64,000 nt of DNA from Deltaproteobacteria bacterium (GCA_029262515.1 JAJCZH010000002.1:81023-145022), one strand, 5' to 3'. Counted from the first letter of the stretch, positions 39,733-50,490 are shown. Notes: generated by a model from the sequence alone, not told the origin. Made by a program: numbers and translations.

Positions 39733-39833
39733 TTGAAGGGTTGTTGTAAATACAAATATTCAAATAAGGAGGCTATATGTGATTTACATAGGCCAACTAT
39801 ATGCTGAGTGCAGATATAAAGTCCGTTGGACTC

Positions 39834-40283
39834 TTAAATCAGCAAACGCTTAGTTGTTAAATAGAGGGGGGTAGAACGTGAAGAACTTCGGTGATGGTCA
39901 GGCTGAACTAGATCTTTTATGAATATTCGATCGAAATCATAGTCAATAAGAACGTTAGACAAGTGAGTAGTGTCTATATCTTGACTGCTATGCCTTGGGG
40001 AAGAAAGTACTGTCTGAACTGGGTTTTGTAAGTCTATATGCAGAAAATTAGTGAAATGATTGAAAAAGTCAAAATTAGTTATGTGATGAGAACTGGATTG
40101 ATCTTGTGTGTTATGAGAGGTGCCTGCATGACGATGACTGTGTGTTATTTCAACTTGGGAAGTTTTTTGATGACTAGCTTCTTGATTGTCATGCATTTCA
40201 TGCAAAACATCATGCGGCATCAGCTGAGCAAATGCCGGCATGGCTAAAAATACAATCAAAAAGATCAAGAATAATTTTCTCAT
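39834..40283 (-). CDS. Exported His-rich protein, unknown function
   Basis: Signal peptide MRKLFLIFLIVFLAMPAFA; 16 His in 149 aa incl. HSHRHAGTSH, SSHH, DHH. Confidence 0.7.
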   Translation of the reverse strand: MRKLFLIFLIVFLAMPAFAQLMPHDVLHEMHDNQEASHQKTSQVEITHSHRHAGTSHNTQDQSSSHHITNFDFFNHFTNFLHIDLQNPVQTVLSSPRHSSQDIDTTHLSNVLIDYDFDRIFIKDLVQPDHHRSSSRSTPLYLTTKRLLI

Positions 40284-40722
40284 AGTTACTAATTATACCA
40301 GAACTAAAAAAAATGCAAGATATATAACTTCTACTTTATTGCGTTACTAACTGTAAACACTTTTTCGACTACCGCATCTAAGACCACTAAGATGCCCAAT
40401 TGGAACCAAGAAGATAGAGCATGATTTTAGCATAATATCTTGAAGCAGCAGAACTTTACTGTAGCAGCTTTCTTTTAAGTGACTATAGCTTTATAATTCT
40501 CTGATGTTGAATCAAGCTGTGAATTGAAGACCTTCGTGGGTGGAATCTGATATAATCCTGAACCAGCCTGACTTGATCTTAATAAATTGGTCCGACACTA
40601 TGTTCTAAGTACTAAAAGAAATCGATAATTCTGAGCCTTCCTTAGAGTTGAAGACTTGTAGGTATATTACGTACTAGAAAGAACAGTTTGAAATATGTGC
40701 TTGGGGACGGTTTGGGGACGCA

Positions 40723-40757
40723 AATAAGGGGCTACCTAAAAAGGTAACCCCTTATTT
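40723..40757 (-). terminator. Intrinsic terminator of ssrA
   Basis: aataaggggctacc-taaaaa-ggtaaccccttatt hairpin adjacent to tmRNA 3' end. Confidence 0.8.
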
Positions 40758-40771
40758 TTATTAAGAAAATT

Positions 40772-41122
40772 TGGTGGAGGCGGTGGGAATCGAACCCACG
40801 TCCGGAAACGCCTACATTCAGGCATCTACATACTTAGTCTATGGAAATTTCTCACCCTCTTGCATCCCACAGACAAACTACAAGAGCGCCAGTCCGGTTA
40901 GATTTCGCCATTAGGGTACTTCGGACAGAGCCCCTTAGGCTATCCTGCTAGTAGTCGTCCCGTAAAACCCGCAGGAGAAGCCCCACAGGACGCTAGCCGT
41001 GATTAAGCGGCTAGTGCGTAGTTATAGTCGTCTGCGACTATGTGTTTCTACCTGGTTAACGAGTAGTAGGCCTCGGTATGCTTCCTGAGTTTCGGTCCGT
41101 CCCGTCGAAGCCGGTCGCCCCC
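40772..41122 (-). ncRNA. ssrA: Transfer-messenger RNA (tmRNA); encoded tag ADDYNYALAA
   Basis: 5' GGGGGCGACCGGCTTCGACGGGACGG; 3' tRNA-like end with GGTTCGATTCCCACCGCCTCCACCA; tag ORF at 41003-41035 GCAGACGACTATAACTACGCACTAGCCGCTTAA. Confidence 0.97.
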
Positions 41123-41234
41123 AAACTTTTTCTATATTTGATTGTCAAAGAGTTACTGCGTATATATATATTAACATATAAATGTTTTATCCACAATGGT
41201 GGATAAAGCAGACCTATGTTTCCTTTTGATCCAA

Positions 41235-41696
41235 TCAGTCTTTATTACGTTCTCTTACGGCGCGTGCCATATCGCGGTCGAGGTCTTTTTTCTTGAGCGT
41301 TTCCCTCTTGTCATAGAGCTTTTTACCTTTTGCGAGGCCAATTTCCACCTTGGCGCGCCCGTTCTTGAAGTACATCTTGGTAGCTACAAGGGTAATACCC
41401 TTTTCGCGTATTTTTCCGGTTAACCGCAGGATCTCTTTTTTATGGAGAAGCAGTTTACGCGTACGCCGCGGTTCTGCTTCTTTGAAGCTGTCGGCCTTTG
41501 TGTACGGGCTTATGTGTGCGTTGACGAGAAAGGCCTCTTCGCCTTTTATCCTGCCGTATGCGTCTCTCAGGTTGGCCTTGCCATCTCTTAGAGATTTTAC
41601 CTCATTGCCTTCGAGCACAATTCCTGCCTCTATAGTCTCAACGATGTGGTAGTCGTGAAAGGCTTTTTTATTCTGACAGATTATCTTGATACCCAA
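41235..41696 (-). CDS. smpB: SsrA-binding protein SmpB
   Basis: NKKAFHDYHIVETIEAGIVLEGNEVKSLRDGKANLRDAYGRI; next to ssrA. Confidence 0.97.
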   Translation of the reverse strand: MGIKIICQNKKAFHDYHIVETIEAGIVLEGNEVKSLRDGKANLRDAYGRIKGEEAFLVNAHISPYTKADSFKEAEPRRTRKLLLHKKEILRLTGKIREKGITLVATKMYFKNGRAKVEIGLAKGKKLYDKRETLKKKDLDRDMARAVRERNKD

Positions 41697-41697
41697 G

Positions 41698-42126
41698 TTA
41701 CACCACCCTGAGAACTTGGGGTTTGTGTGTAGCGTTTTTTTCCGTTATACGGGAGTAGAGCTTAAGGGCTGTAAAGGCGAGTGCAAGAAAGAGCACACCG
41801 AAAACTCCGGTGATGAGATCGGGGTTTGTGGCGGGCCAGAAGTGCGGCGCTGCATATGTGCCTATAACAACTCCGGCGATAAAAGCGAGTATCGGCATTA
41901 GGTAGAGCATCACTCCTGCCTTTATAATAGAACCCGCGCCTACGGAGTAGAGCACATGGTCGCCGATTTTTGCTCCTATGCTGTTGTTAGCCTCTACCAG
42001 CATTTCGGTTTCCGAGATGCTGGCGCAACTACTCTTTGCGGAGCACGAATCGCATGATCCGGACCTGCTCGCTTTGATTATAGCCGTGAAGCCAGATATT
42101 TCAACTATTACGCCTTCTTCTTCCAT
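41698..42126 (-). CDS. SoxR-reducing system RseC family protein
   Basis: EGVIVEISGFTAIIKASRSGSCDSCSAKSSC..GAKIGDHVLYSV; two TM helices. Confidence 0.88.
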   Translation of the reverse strand: MEEEGVIVEISGFTAIIKASRSGSCDSCSAKSSCASISETEMLVEANNSIGAKIGDHVLYSVGAGSIIKAGVMLYLMPILAFIAGVVIGTYAAPHFWPATNPDLITGVFGVLFLALAFTALKLYSRITEKNATHKPQVLRVV

Positions 42127-42204
42127 ATATTAATCGTAGCAGAGATGCTCCCTTTATTCAAGTCGAGGTCGTCTGCGTACTGCTGCATATGGGCCTTAAA
42201 GATA

Positions 42205-42233
42205 TGAGACCGTTGCCAGTGACAACGGTCTCA
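42205..42233. terminator. Strong hairpin, possible terminator
   Basis: tgagaccgttg-ccagtga-caacggtctca 11-bp perfect stem. Confidence 0.6.
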
Positions 42234-42272
42234 GGTGGTGGGATATGTGTGTGGGGTAGTACTTGATAAGCT

Positions 42273-44050
42273 TTATACGGCCCTAAGGTGAGAGCGTTCA
42301 GCCTCCAGGGCCTCTTTGTTGCTCTTATTTCGATTCAGAGATGTCGATTCGGTCTTGAATTTTCTCATCCTGCTCGAAACGGTAAATATTTCAATCTTCT
42401 CTTTGAGCCCGGCAGCAAGTTCCGCAATCTCGTTGCTTGCGCCTGCAACCTGCTGCGCACTCTCTGAGGTCTGTGATACGATGGACGACACGCTCTCGAT
42501 ATCGCTGCTGATCTGTTCAGTGGAAGCCGACTGCTCTTCTGCCGCGGTCGAGACCTGATGGATCATATTCTTTACAATATCTACCTTTTCCAGGGTGACA
42601 TTTAGAGATTCACCGGCTTCGGATGCGAGTTGTACGCCGCTATCTACCGCTTCGACCTCGTTTTTCGTGGAAGTGATAGCCTTGTCGATCTCTGCCTGCA
42701 TGCCCTTGATCATGCCTCCGATCTCTTTTGTGGCCGACATGGTCTTTTCCGCCAGTTTCCTCACTTCATCTGCTACGACCGCGAAACCGCGTCCCTGCTC
42801 ACCTGCTCGTGCCGCGTCGATTGCGGCGTAAGTGCCAGCATGTTGGTCTGGTCCGCTATGTCGTCGATGACGTTTATGATGTTGCCGATCTCCTGGGACT
42901 TACCTCCGAGCGTGGAGATTATATCGTTCGATTCTTTAGCGGTCTCCTAGATACCGTTCATGCTGTTTATGGTCTGGTCTACGGTGCTGCCTCCTGTGGT
43001 GGCTACATCGTTTGCAGAGCTGGCGGCATCAGCAGCGTTAACTATTTTTGAAAAATCTCAACTATAGTTGCCGTCACCTCTTGCGACGCGGTTGATACCA
43101 GCTGGGCTCTTGAGCTCAGTTCCTTGCTGCCGCTTGCTATTTGCACGGCAGATGCGCTGAGCTCCTCAGAGGCGCTAGCCAGGTGCTCACCGGAGGCATG
43201 AATCTCTCCAATGATGTCATGGAACTTGACGATCATGTTGTTGAAAGTTCTACTCATTTGGCCGGTTTCATCTTCAGAGGTGACTTTGACCTGGAGTGTG
43301 TAAGGTTGCCTGTTTGCTCGATCTCAACCATGATGTTCTTCAGGGCTGCAATCGGTTTGGAGATCATTCGGGATACCGTGTAGCCGACAAGACACACCAT
43401 TACGGTGATTATGATGAAGAGCACGGCAGTAACTTTTTTTTAACGTCGTTAAGGCGGCGAAGGCCTCTGTTTCGTTTATCTCGTCCAGTATTCCCCAGTT
43501 AAGTCCGAGTATGTCGAGAAGGGCATAGGCGCTAAGCACCGGCACATCCATGTAGCCTTTTACGATCGCGGAGCCGCTCTGACCCTTGAGGGAGTTGTTG
43601 GCGCTTACGGAGTTGATTTTATGGGTGCCGACCGAGGAGTGATGCTTCTTGATATTATTTATGACCTCTTCAGTTGTACCTGACTTTTTTAGGGCCGTCA
43701 TGTATCCGGCTTTATCTTCTATAAAGAAGCGGGAGTTGTTCACCAGCTTATGTTCGGAGTTTATTATGTAGGTCTCGCCGGATACGCCCAGGCCCACGTA
43801 GGCCCACTGCTCATTCGAGGTCATGACCGTATCAATTTTACCGATAGGCATTTCAAAGATAAGAACACCTAATGGTATTGAAGTAACTGATCATTTCTGA
43901 CTTCTTACCCTCTCTTATAGAGATCAGTTCATTGAAGGCCGCGTGTTCCAATGCCTTGCTCGAACTGTTGTATGCGACATATAGGGTTATGGACATAGGT
44001 ATAAGGCCGACTATCAGGAACAGCGTAACAAGTTTTGCGCTAATCTTCAT
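42273..44050 (-). pseudogene. Methyl-accepting chemotaxis protein, degenerate
   Basis: MCP pieces in different frames: signal anchor (43853-44050), partial sensor (43324-43851), MCP linker (43042-43257), signalling domain (to 42273), with an internal TAG at about 42947. Confidence 0.88.
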
Positions 44051-44540
44051 GTTTCTAAATAACGTTATTCACCTGTCCGCAAATATTAAATAGCTCTGAA
44101 AGCCTGTTGTATTAGGTCTGTATGTTGACGAAAAGGTCCTGCTTTTTACGCTATCTTCAACCTGTCTGGTTACTTGATGATATGCCGTAGGCCGCCTGAT
44201 CTCTTATAAGCGGCGGTAACGTAACGCAACAGACACTTTTTCCGAAATTTGCGCTTTTCTTTTCCGTCTATGGCTTATTTATCGGATACTTGAAATAATT
44301 GCTGAACAGGTATGAATGTGGATTTCATACAAAACAAAAGACTACGCAATGTCCACCAATCGTGATCCACGAGAAGATACTTTTGCTGACCGTTTTTTAT
44401 GATATTACTGTTACAAAGGTACAGGGTAGCCTGTTTTGTAACGTTATCCGGTTCTATATGTGATAGGTTGTCAGTTGTTCAGCGTTGTTTGCAGGCAACG
44501 TTATTACAACTGTTACCATTGAATATCAAGAGGTTATGGC

Positions 44541-45905
44541 ATGGCAGAAGCTTCAAGGGTATCCGCATCAAGGGTTCTTGGCAGGGTGTACGCCGGAGGA
44601 TATGCGGATATACTGTTAGAGGGAGAGCTTTCAGGGCTTTCACCTCAGTTGCGCCCGTTTACGACCGAACTGGTTTACGGCGTTTTGAGATGGCAGGAAC
44701 GGATAGACTATGTTATTCGCTCTTTTGCATCGGTCAAACCCGAAAAGATGGAGCACAGGGTATTGAATGCCCTGAGGCTCGGCGTCTACCAGTTACTATT
44801 TCTTTCAGGGGTGCCGTCTCATGCGGCTATTAATGAGAGTGTGGAGCTTGTTCGCTCTCTGGGGCGTAAAAAGGCCGGTTTTGTAAACGGAGTGCTCAGA
44901 AAGGTAGGTATTGAGGGGTCATCCGTCCGGTTTCCTGATATAGAGGCTACACCGGTTCGACATATAGCCACTTTCTATTCACACCCCGAGTGGATTGTGC
45001 GCCGATGGGTTGAAATGTTCGGGGTAGAACCTACGATAGAGTTATGCAAGGACAACCTCGTTCCACCTCCGAAGTGCCTGAGGGTAAACAGCATAAAAGT
45101 ACCGGATGCCGAGGGCCGGTTATTACTGATAGAGGAGCTGAGTGCAGTTGGTTTTACTGTTACCCCGGATTCTTACAGCCCGGATGCTCTGGTTCTTGCC
45201 GGGCGCGGAAGGTTGATGAAAGCCGATAGCAATGGTCTGCCCGACGCGCGGTACTACTTTCAGGATTCGGCTTCGCAGCTCGTCTCCATTCTTCTCGACC
45301 CGACTCCCGGTTCCGACGTGCTGGACGCCTGTGCCGCTCCGGGCGGAAAGAGCTCCCATATAGCAGCGCTTATGGGAAATAGCGGCAGGCTTTTTGCCTT
45401 GGAGCGTAACAGTGCACGGACCGGGATTCTTGAGGGTACGCTTTTAAGGCTCGGAGTTACTATTGCCGTTACCGTCTGCGCCGATTCCGAGCTTCCTTTG
45501 AAACTTCCGCCCGATGCGCCACACGAGTTCGATTCTGTACTTTGTGATGCGCCCTGTTCCGGTCTCGGGGTGCTCGGAAGGGCTCCGGATATTAAGCTCA
45601 GAAGAGTGGAGGCCGATCTCGGCGACCTGGCGTTGAGACAGAAGAGGTTGATAGAGAACCTGAGCGGTTATGTGGCTCCCGGTGGTACGCTGGTCTACTC
45701 GGTCTGCAGTAATGAACCAGAAGAGAGTACAGAAATCATCGATGCTTTTTTAGCAACGCATCCGGGATTCATCATCGAAAACGGAGCCGCACACCTGTCG
45801 GCCTCTTGTGCTCCGTTGGTAGATGAAAGAGGTTTTTTGAGAACCTATCCCCATAAGGCCAGGATGGACGGTTTTTTTGCAGCAAGGCTCAAAAGGGTTG
45901 AGTAG
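44541..45905 (+). CDS. rsmB: 16S rRNA (cytosine(967)-C(5))-methyltransferase
   Basis: NusB-like N-terminus; YYFQDSASQLVSILLDPTPGSDVLDACAAPGGKSSHIAALM; CDAPCSGLGVLGRAPDIK; YSVCSNEPEE. Confidence 0.95.
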   Translation: MAEASRVSASRVLGRVYAGGYADILLEGELSGLSPQLRPFTTELVYGVLRWQERIDYVIRSFASVKPEKMEHRVLNALRLGVYQLLFLSGVPSHAAINESVELVRSLGRKKAGFVNGVLRKVGIEGSSVRFPDIEATPVRHIATFYSHPEWIVRRWVEMFGVEPTIELCKDNLVPPPKCLRVNSIKVPDAEGRLLLIEELSAVGFTVTPDSYSPDALVLAGRGRLMKADSNGLPDARYYFQDSASQLVSILLDPTPGSDVLDACAAPGGKSSHIAALMGNSGRLFALERNSARTGILEGTLLRLGVTIAVTVCADSELPLKLPPDAPHEFDSVLCDAPCSGLGVLGRAPDIKLRRVEADLGDLALRQKRLIENLSGYVAPGGTLVYSVCSNEPEESTEIIDAFLATHPGFIIENGAAHLSASCAPLVDERGFLRTYPHKARMDGFFAARLKRVE

Positions 45906-45971
45906 GAAAAAGTTCAGCCCATATGAGATCTGTCGGGCACGAACAGGCGGGTCGTACGGTTATTTGTTCTG

Positions 45972-46625
45972 TTATGGAAGCCAGTCGAAGTATGTTTTTC
46001 TCTGTTTGGAGGCATTGCCTGTCGGCAGTGTTGAGAAGACGTCGTTGATAAAGCGTTGTACCCTCGGTTCGTATACCTTGATTATCGCAAGCTCCATAGA
46101 TGCCTTGTCCAACTTTATATCCGAGTCGGTAGTGTCGTACTCTGCGCTCCAGAGTTTTGTGCCGTTCCTTGAGTGGAGCGTAAAGCGCGCTTTGACCTTG
46201 AGGTAGGCGTAGGTTACCAGGGTATTGCTCTCCCAGTCGATGATCTTTATAGAGAGTACGGCGTCCGTGCCGAGTTCGTCAGCAATCACTGCATAGCTTT
46301 TTGCGCCGAGAGTTTTGCTGCCGAGCTGCAGGTATCTGTTGTCTATTTTGTTAAGCTCCGGGGAGCGGTAATCTAATGTTTGAAGTTTTTTGCGCGTCAT
46401 GGATCTAAAGATATAAGATACGTCGGCCTGCTTCTCTATCCCGTCGCCCCACTCTATTGGCAGCACTGCTACCGTATGGGGGCTTAGGTTTGCAAAGCGT
46501 TCATTGATATTGAAATTGACCGCGTGTGAGCAGCCGGTTGCTAAAAGGCACAGTATAGCCGTAAAGAGCAGTCCGACATACAGTTTGCCCAGTTTATGTT
46601 TTCCGGTCTGTTGATTAATTTGCAT
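45972..46625 (-). CDS. DUF799/GNA1162-like lipoprotein
   Basis: Lipobox LLATGC; TVAVLPIEWGDGIEKQADVSYIFRSMTRKKL; IADELGTDAVLSIKI. Confidence 0.7.
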   Translation of the reverse strand: MQINQQTGKHKLGKLYVGLLFTAILCLLATGCSHAVNFNINERFANLSPHTVAVLPIEWGDGIEKQADVSYIFRSMTRKKLQTLDYRSPELNKIDNRYLQLGSKTLGAKSYAVIADELGTDAVLSIKIIDWESNTLVTYAYLKVKARFTLHSRNGTKLWSAEYDTTDSDIKLDKASMELAIIKVYEPRVQRFINDVFSTLPTGNASKQRKTYFDWLP

Positions 46626-47490
46626 CGGTGCTTTCCAGGAACTCTTTGAAAGAGATGGCGGCAGGTGCTGCCTTGACTATAATAGTTCCGTTCTTGGTGC
46701 CGGTTACGACGTAGTCGCTGCCGACCTCTTCGGCAACTCGTCTCATCAGTTCGCCGATACTTCCAGTAGGGTCGAGTGTAAAGGCGTACCTGTTGGCGGT
46801 AAAGGAGGAGTAGTTGATTTTTCGTATCATCGTGATGCGTTCAAGAGAGGTCATAAGCGAACGGTACGCTGCATAGTTTGGCAGATCGAGCACCACCAGG
46901 GAGATAGTCTCGTACTCATTGTCGGTAAAGACTATTTTTCCAAGGGCCTTTCTCAGGCTTGTGGTATCTATGGCGGCCTCTATCCATATGTGGTACGTCA
47001 CCACCTCTACCGGCATTACTACATTTCCTTCCGGCGTATCGTTTTCCACTATACCCGTTTCATTTATACCAGCCTCATCGGTCGCTGTATCTGCCAATGG
47101 GGCCTCAATCGTTTCGATGGTCTGTTCCTCGGAGAGTACTTTGAAGTTTTTTATAAAATCTACTGCATTAGAGTAGATTTCGGTCTCGACGCTGGTGGGG
47201 TCCACATCGACCCTCTCACGCTCTATGACGCTTTCGAGTACATCGGCAACGGCATTTTTGAGCGCCTGCTGCGTGGCGGCCTTTTTTATGTTCAGGGTTT
47301 CGTCGCTCAACTGCGCAGCGCCTGAAGCGGTAACTATTATTATATTCTCGGCCCCTGCCTGTTTGGCTACGGTAAACAGAAGGGCGCATAGCAGAGCAGC
47401 GGCAATACAGGTAAAAACAGCACTACCAGTTTTGCTCTTGAGGCAGGGTGTAACCCAAAAGGCCGTAAGGCGGTAAAATGTATTTAGCAC
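46615..47490 (-). CDS. Exported protein of unknown function, overlaps downstream lipoprotein gene
   Basis: IIIVTASGAAQLSDETLNIKKAATQQALKNAVADVLESVIE; hydrophobic N-terminal region. Confidence 0.65.
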   Translation of the reverse strand: MLNTFYRLTAFWVTPCLKSKTGSAVFTCIAAALLCALLFTVAKQAGAENIIIVTASGAAQLSDETLNIKKAATQQALKNAVADVLESVIERERVDVDPTSVETEIYSNAVDFIKNFKVLSEEQTIETIEAPLADTATDEAGINETGIVENDTPEGNVVMPVEVVTYHIWIEAAIDTTSLRKALGKIVFTDNEYETISLVVLDLPNYAAYRSLMTSLERITMIRKINYSSFTANRYAFTLDPTGSIGELMRRVAEEVGSDYVVTGTKNGTIIVKAAPAAISFKEFLESTDAN

Positions 47491-48395
47491 AGATGTTCCT
47501 CTATCTTTTTCATTATGCCGCTACGGTTCTCGGGTGAGAACCATTCTATATCAATTTCTTTCTTGAACCAGGTTAGCTGCTTCTTTGCATAGCGGCGGGT
47601 ATTTCTTTTTAACAGCCTTACAGCCTCTTCTTTTGGGTACTCTCCGTTAATGTACCCGATTATCTCTTTATAACCCAATGCGCCCATTGGCTTCAAGTCC
47701 TGAGAGTAGCCGTCTTTAAGAAGACCATCTACTTCGGCTATCAGTCCAGCCTCGACCATCGAGTCAACGCGTTCTTCTATGGCGCGGTACAGAGATTCAC
47801 GTTCTATATCGAGCCCGATCTTTAGAGCCTCATACCGTCTCTCTTTAAAGGCGTGCTCCGAATGAAAGTCCGAAATCGGGCGTTTTGTCAGAGCCTCTAC
47901 CTCGAGGGCGCGAATTAAACGTCTCTGGTTATTCGGATGGATACCCGAGGCTGCTTTGGGGTCTACCTCTTTGAGTCTGTCATGGAGGTAACTTGGGCCG
48001 TTTAGCTTCGCTTTGTCGAGCAGCTCCTCTCTCAAGGCCCAGTCTGCCTCCGGTCCGGCAAAGATACCTTCAGTCAGTGCTCGTATATATAAACCGGTAC
48101 CTCCTGCTACAATGGCCTGTTTACCGCGTGAAGAGATATCTGCAATTGCAGCGTCGGCGTCTTGTGCAAAGCGGGCCGCTGTGTACTCCTCAGCAGGATC
48201 AATAATATCGATCAGGTGGTGTCTTACCCTCTTCTGTTCCTCGACCTCAGGTTTTGCCGTGCCAATGTCCAAGTACCGGTAAACCTGTAGTGAGTCGGCG
48301 TTGACTATTTCCGCATTGAAGGCCAGAGCCGCTTCAAGAGCTAAAGAGCTTTTCCCCGATGCCGTGGCTCCTACGATTACAACAATTTTTTTCAT
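47484..48395 (-). CDS. miaA: tRNA dimethylallyltransferase
   Basis: VVIVGATASGKSSLALEAAL; NADSLQVYRYLDIGTAKP; GGTGLYIRALTEG; RRYAKKQLTWFKKE. Confidence 0.97.
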   Translation of the reverse strand: MKKIVVIVGATASGKSSLALEAALAFNAEIVNADSLQVYRYLDIGTAKPEVEEQKRVRHHLIDIIDPAEEYTAARFAQDADAAIADISSRGKQAIVAGGTGLYIRALTEGIFAGPEADWALREELLDKAKLNGPSYLHDRLKEVDPKAASGIHPNNQRRLIRALEVEALTKRPISDFHSEHAFKERRYEALKIGLDIERESLYRAIEERVDSMVEAGLIAEVDGLLKDGYSQDLKPMGALGYKEIIGYINGEYPKEEAVRLLKRNTRRYAKKQLTWFKKEIDIEWFSPENRSGIMKKIEEHLC

Positions 48396-48636
48396 TCGCC
48401 TTACATAATAGCAAGTAGTAAGAAGAGTTAACGTAAGTTTATAAGTACGATAAAAATCTCTGTTCGGTTGGGTAGTATATCATCAGTCGGGTCTATTTAA
48501 AAGGGGCCTAATAGTATTAGGCCTGCTTAAAAGGACGGCTCTATTTAAGAGGTGCGACCGTTTGCCACTCTACCGGTTTTGATATTAAGATGTTTATTTC
48601 CGGCGGGCGGTAAAATCGTTACCCGCAATCGCGAAC

Positions 48637-50490
48637 CTACCTCTTGAAGACATGTTCTATATCCGATCGCGGATACCGTTTTATTACGGGTCTGCCGTGG
48701 GGGCAGTGTCCCGCAAAATCGATAGTAGCCAATCTTTTAATAAGTGCTAAAGATTCTTCATTTGTAAGGCGTTGCGCCCCGCGGATTACGCTGTGGCAGG
48801 AAATACGCATCAAGACCTCTTCGATTTTTTTCTCAAGAAGCGAGCTGCCTCTTAGAGCTCCCAGCTCTTCCGCTATATCACTTATAAGCGGCGCTGAGCG
48901 TTTGGTGCTCAAGATGGTCGGTACCGCCTTGATTAAAAATGTATCGCCTCCGAGCCGGGCAGAAGGGCCGAACTCTATTACCTCGAAGCCGAAACCGTCC
49001 AGGTACTCGAGCGAGGCTATAAGGGCATCGCGCTCTTCAGGCGTGGTCTCTACCTTTTCAGGTATCAGCAGCAACTGGCGGGCTATACCGGTATCTTTTC
49101 CGTACTCCTTTTTTAGTTGCTCAAACGCGTACCGCTCGGCGGCCCCGTGTTGGTCAATTATATAGAAGCCTGGCGCCATGTTATCGCTGCCAGGGCTCTC
49201 TGCCACGATAAACTCTCCCCAGAGCTGCCCGACCGGGCGCAGCAGCAGAAGTTCCGGGCTCTTTATAGTATCCTTTATCTCTGAAACATCTTCGTGTTTC
49301 CGGGTCTCACCTGTATCGTTCCCAGGTGTTGTTTCGTAAAAATCGAAGCTCTGGATTCTGTTCGCCATTTTTTGATTGTTGGCCTGATTACCCTCGGGGG
49401 CAGATATGTAATCGTCTGGACCCTCCATTGCAACGGGTGCCGTCTCCTTCTTTTGTGAGTGGGCGACAGGTGAGGAGTGCGTAAAAGAGGTGCCTATGCC
49501 CCCAGAAGGTAGTCTGTTTGTGGCGAGCGCCTCTTTGATAGAGACGCGAATGAGGTCGTATACCGATCTCGGGTTCTGGAACCGAACCTCGCTCTTTGCC
49601 GGGTGGATATTTACGTCAACGTCTCCGTACGGTATCTTTATGTTGAGAAGAACGAACGGAAAGCGGGGTCTGTCTATTATGGTTCCGTATGCGCTTGTGA
49701 TTGCGTGGGTGAGGCTTCGGTCGTTTATCGGGCGGCCATTGACGTAAAGGTAGATAGACTTTGATGTAGGGTAGTTCAGTTCGTGGCTGCCTGCAAAACC
49801 TGTGAGATAGGCATTGGAGATTTCAATCAGTTTAGGTTCTATATCCGTGCCGAAGAGAGCGCCGAGACGCGCCCGCCCGCTGGTGTGACCAGTCTCGATA
49901 ACCTTTTTCGAGCCGTGCGTTAGCGTAAAGCGTATATTCGAGTGGATCAGGGCCGCGCGCTTTACTACGTCTTGAACGCGTCCGAACTCGCTTCCGGTAG
50001 AGCGCAGAAACTTAAGACGCGCCGGGGTATTGAAGAAGAGGTCCCTGACCTCTACGGACGTGCCTTCCGTGCAGCCGACAGGCGAGAGTCTCGGCGCTGT
50101 CGGCCCTTCTATATCTACAGAGGTGCCGGTTATAGCTCCGTGCTCTTTGGTCTTGAGCCTCATGCGCGAGACCGTGCTGATGCTTGCCAGCGCCTCTCCT
50201 CTGAAGCCGAGTGTTTTGATAGCGCCGAGGTCTTCTTCTGTCAGCACCTTCGACGTTGAGTGGCGTAAGAAGGCAATCTCGGCATCTTCGGCGTTCATTC
50301 CGTCTCCGTCGTCATCAACGCGAATCAGTCGGCTGCCACCCTCAACAAGCGTCACCTCTATGTTGGATGCATTGGCATCTATAGAGTTTTCGATTAACTC
50401 TTTTACGACCGATGCCGGCCGTTCGACAACTTCGCCTGCTGCGATCTTGCTTGCAAGTTCGGCGTCGAGTATCTCTATACGTTTGCTCAT
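48637..50490 (-). CDS. mutL: DNA mismatch repair protein MutL
   Basis: IAAGEVVERPASVVKELIENSIDA; DDDGDGMNAEDAEIAFLRHSTSK; GFRGEALASISTVSRM; C-terminal ACHSVIRGAQ-like and HCPHGRPV. Confidence 0.97.
   Translation of the reverse strand: MSKRIEILDAELASKIAAGEVVERPASVVKELIENSIDANASNIEVTLVEGGSRLIRVDDDGDGMNAEDAEIAFLRHSTSKVLTEEDLGAIKTLGFRGEALASISTVSRMRLKTKEHGAITGTSVDIEGPTAPRLSPVGCTEGTSVEVRDLFFNTPARLKFLRSTGSEFGRVQDVVKRAALIHSNIRFTLTHGSKKVIETGHTSGRARLGALFGTDIEPKLIEISNAYLTGFAGSHELNYPTSKSIYLYVNGRPINDRSLTHAITSAYGTIIDRPRFPFVLLNIKIPYGDVDVNIHPAKSEVRFQNPRSVYDLIRVSIKEALATNRLPSGGIGTSFTHSSPVAHSQKKETAPVAMEGPDDYISAPEGNQANNQKMANRIQSFDFYETTPGNDTGETRKHEDVSEIKDTIKSPELLLLRPVGQLWGEFIVAESPGSDNMAPGFYIIDQHGAAERYAFEQLKKEYGKDTGIARQLLLIPEKVETTPEERDALIASLEYLDGFGFEVIEFGPSARLGGDTFLIKAVPTILSTKRSAPLISDIAEELGALRGSSLLEKKIEEVLMRISCHSVIRGAQRLTNEESLALIKRLATIDFAGHCPHGRPVIKRYPRSDIEHVFKR

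Noticed and set aside
40320-40700. Possible transposase or integrase remnant between the His-rich gene and ssrA
   Set aside because: No readable frame gave a recognisable DDE or tyrosine recombinase motif, and no terminal inverted repeats were seen.
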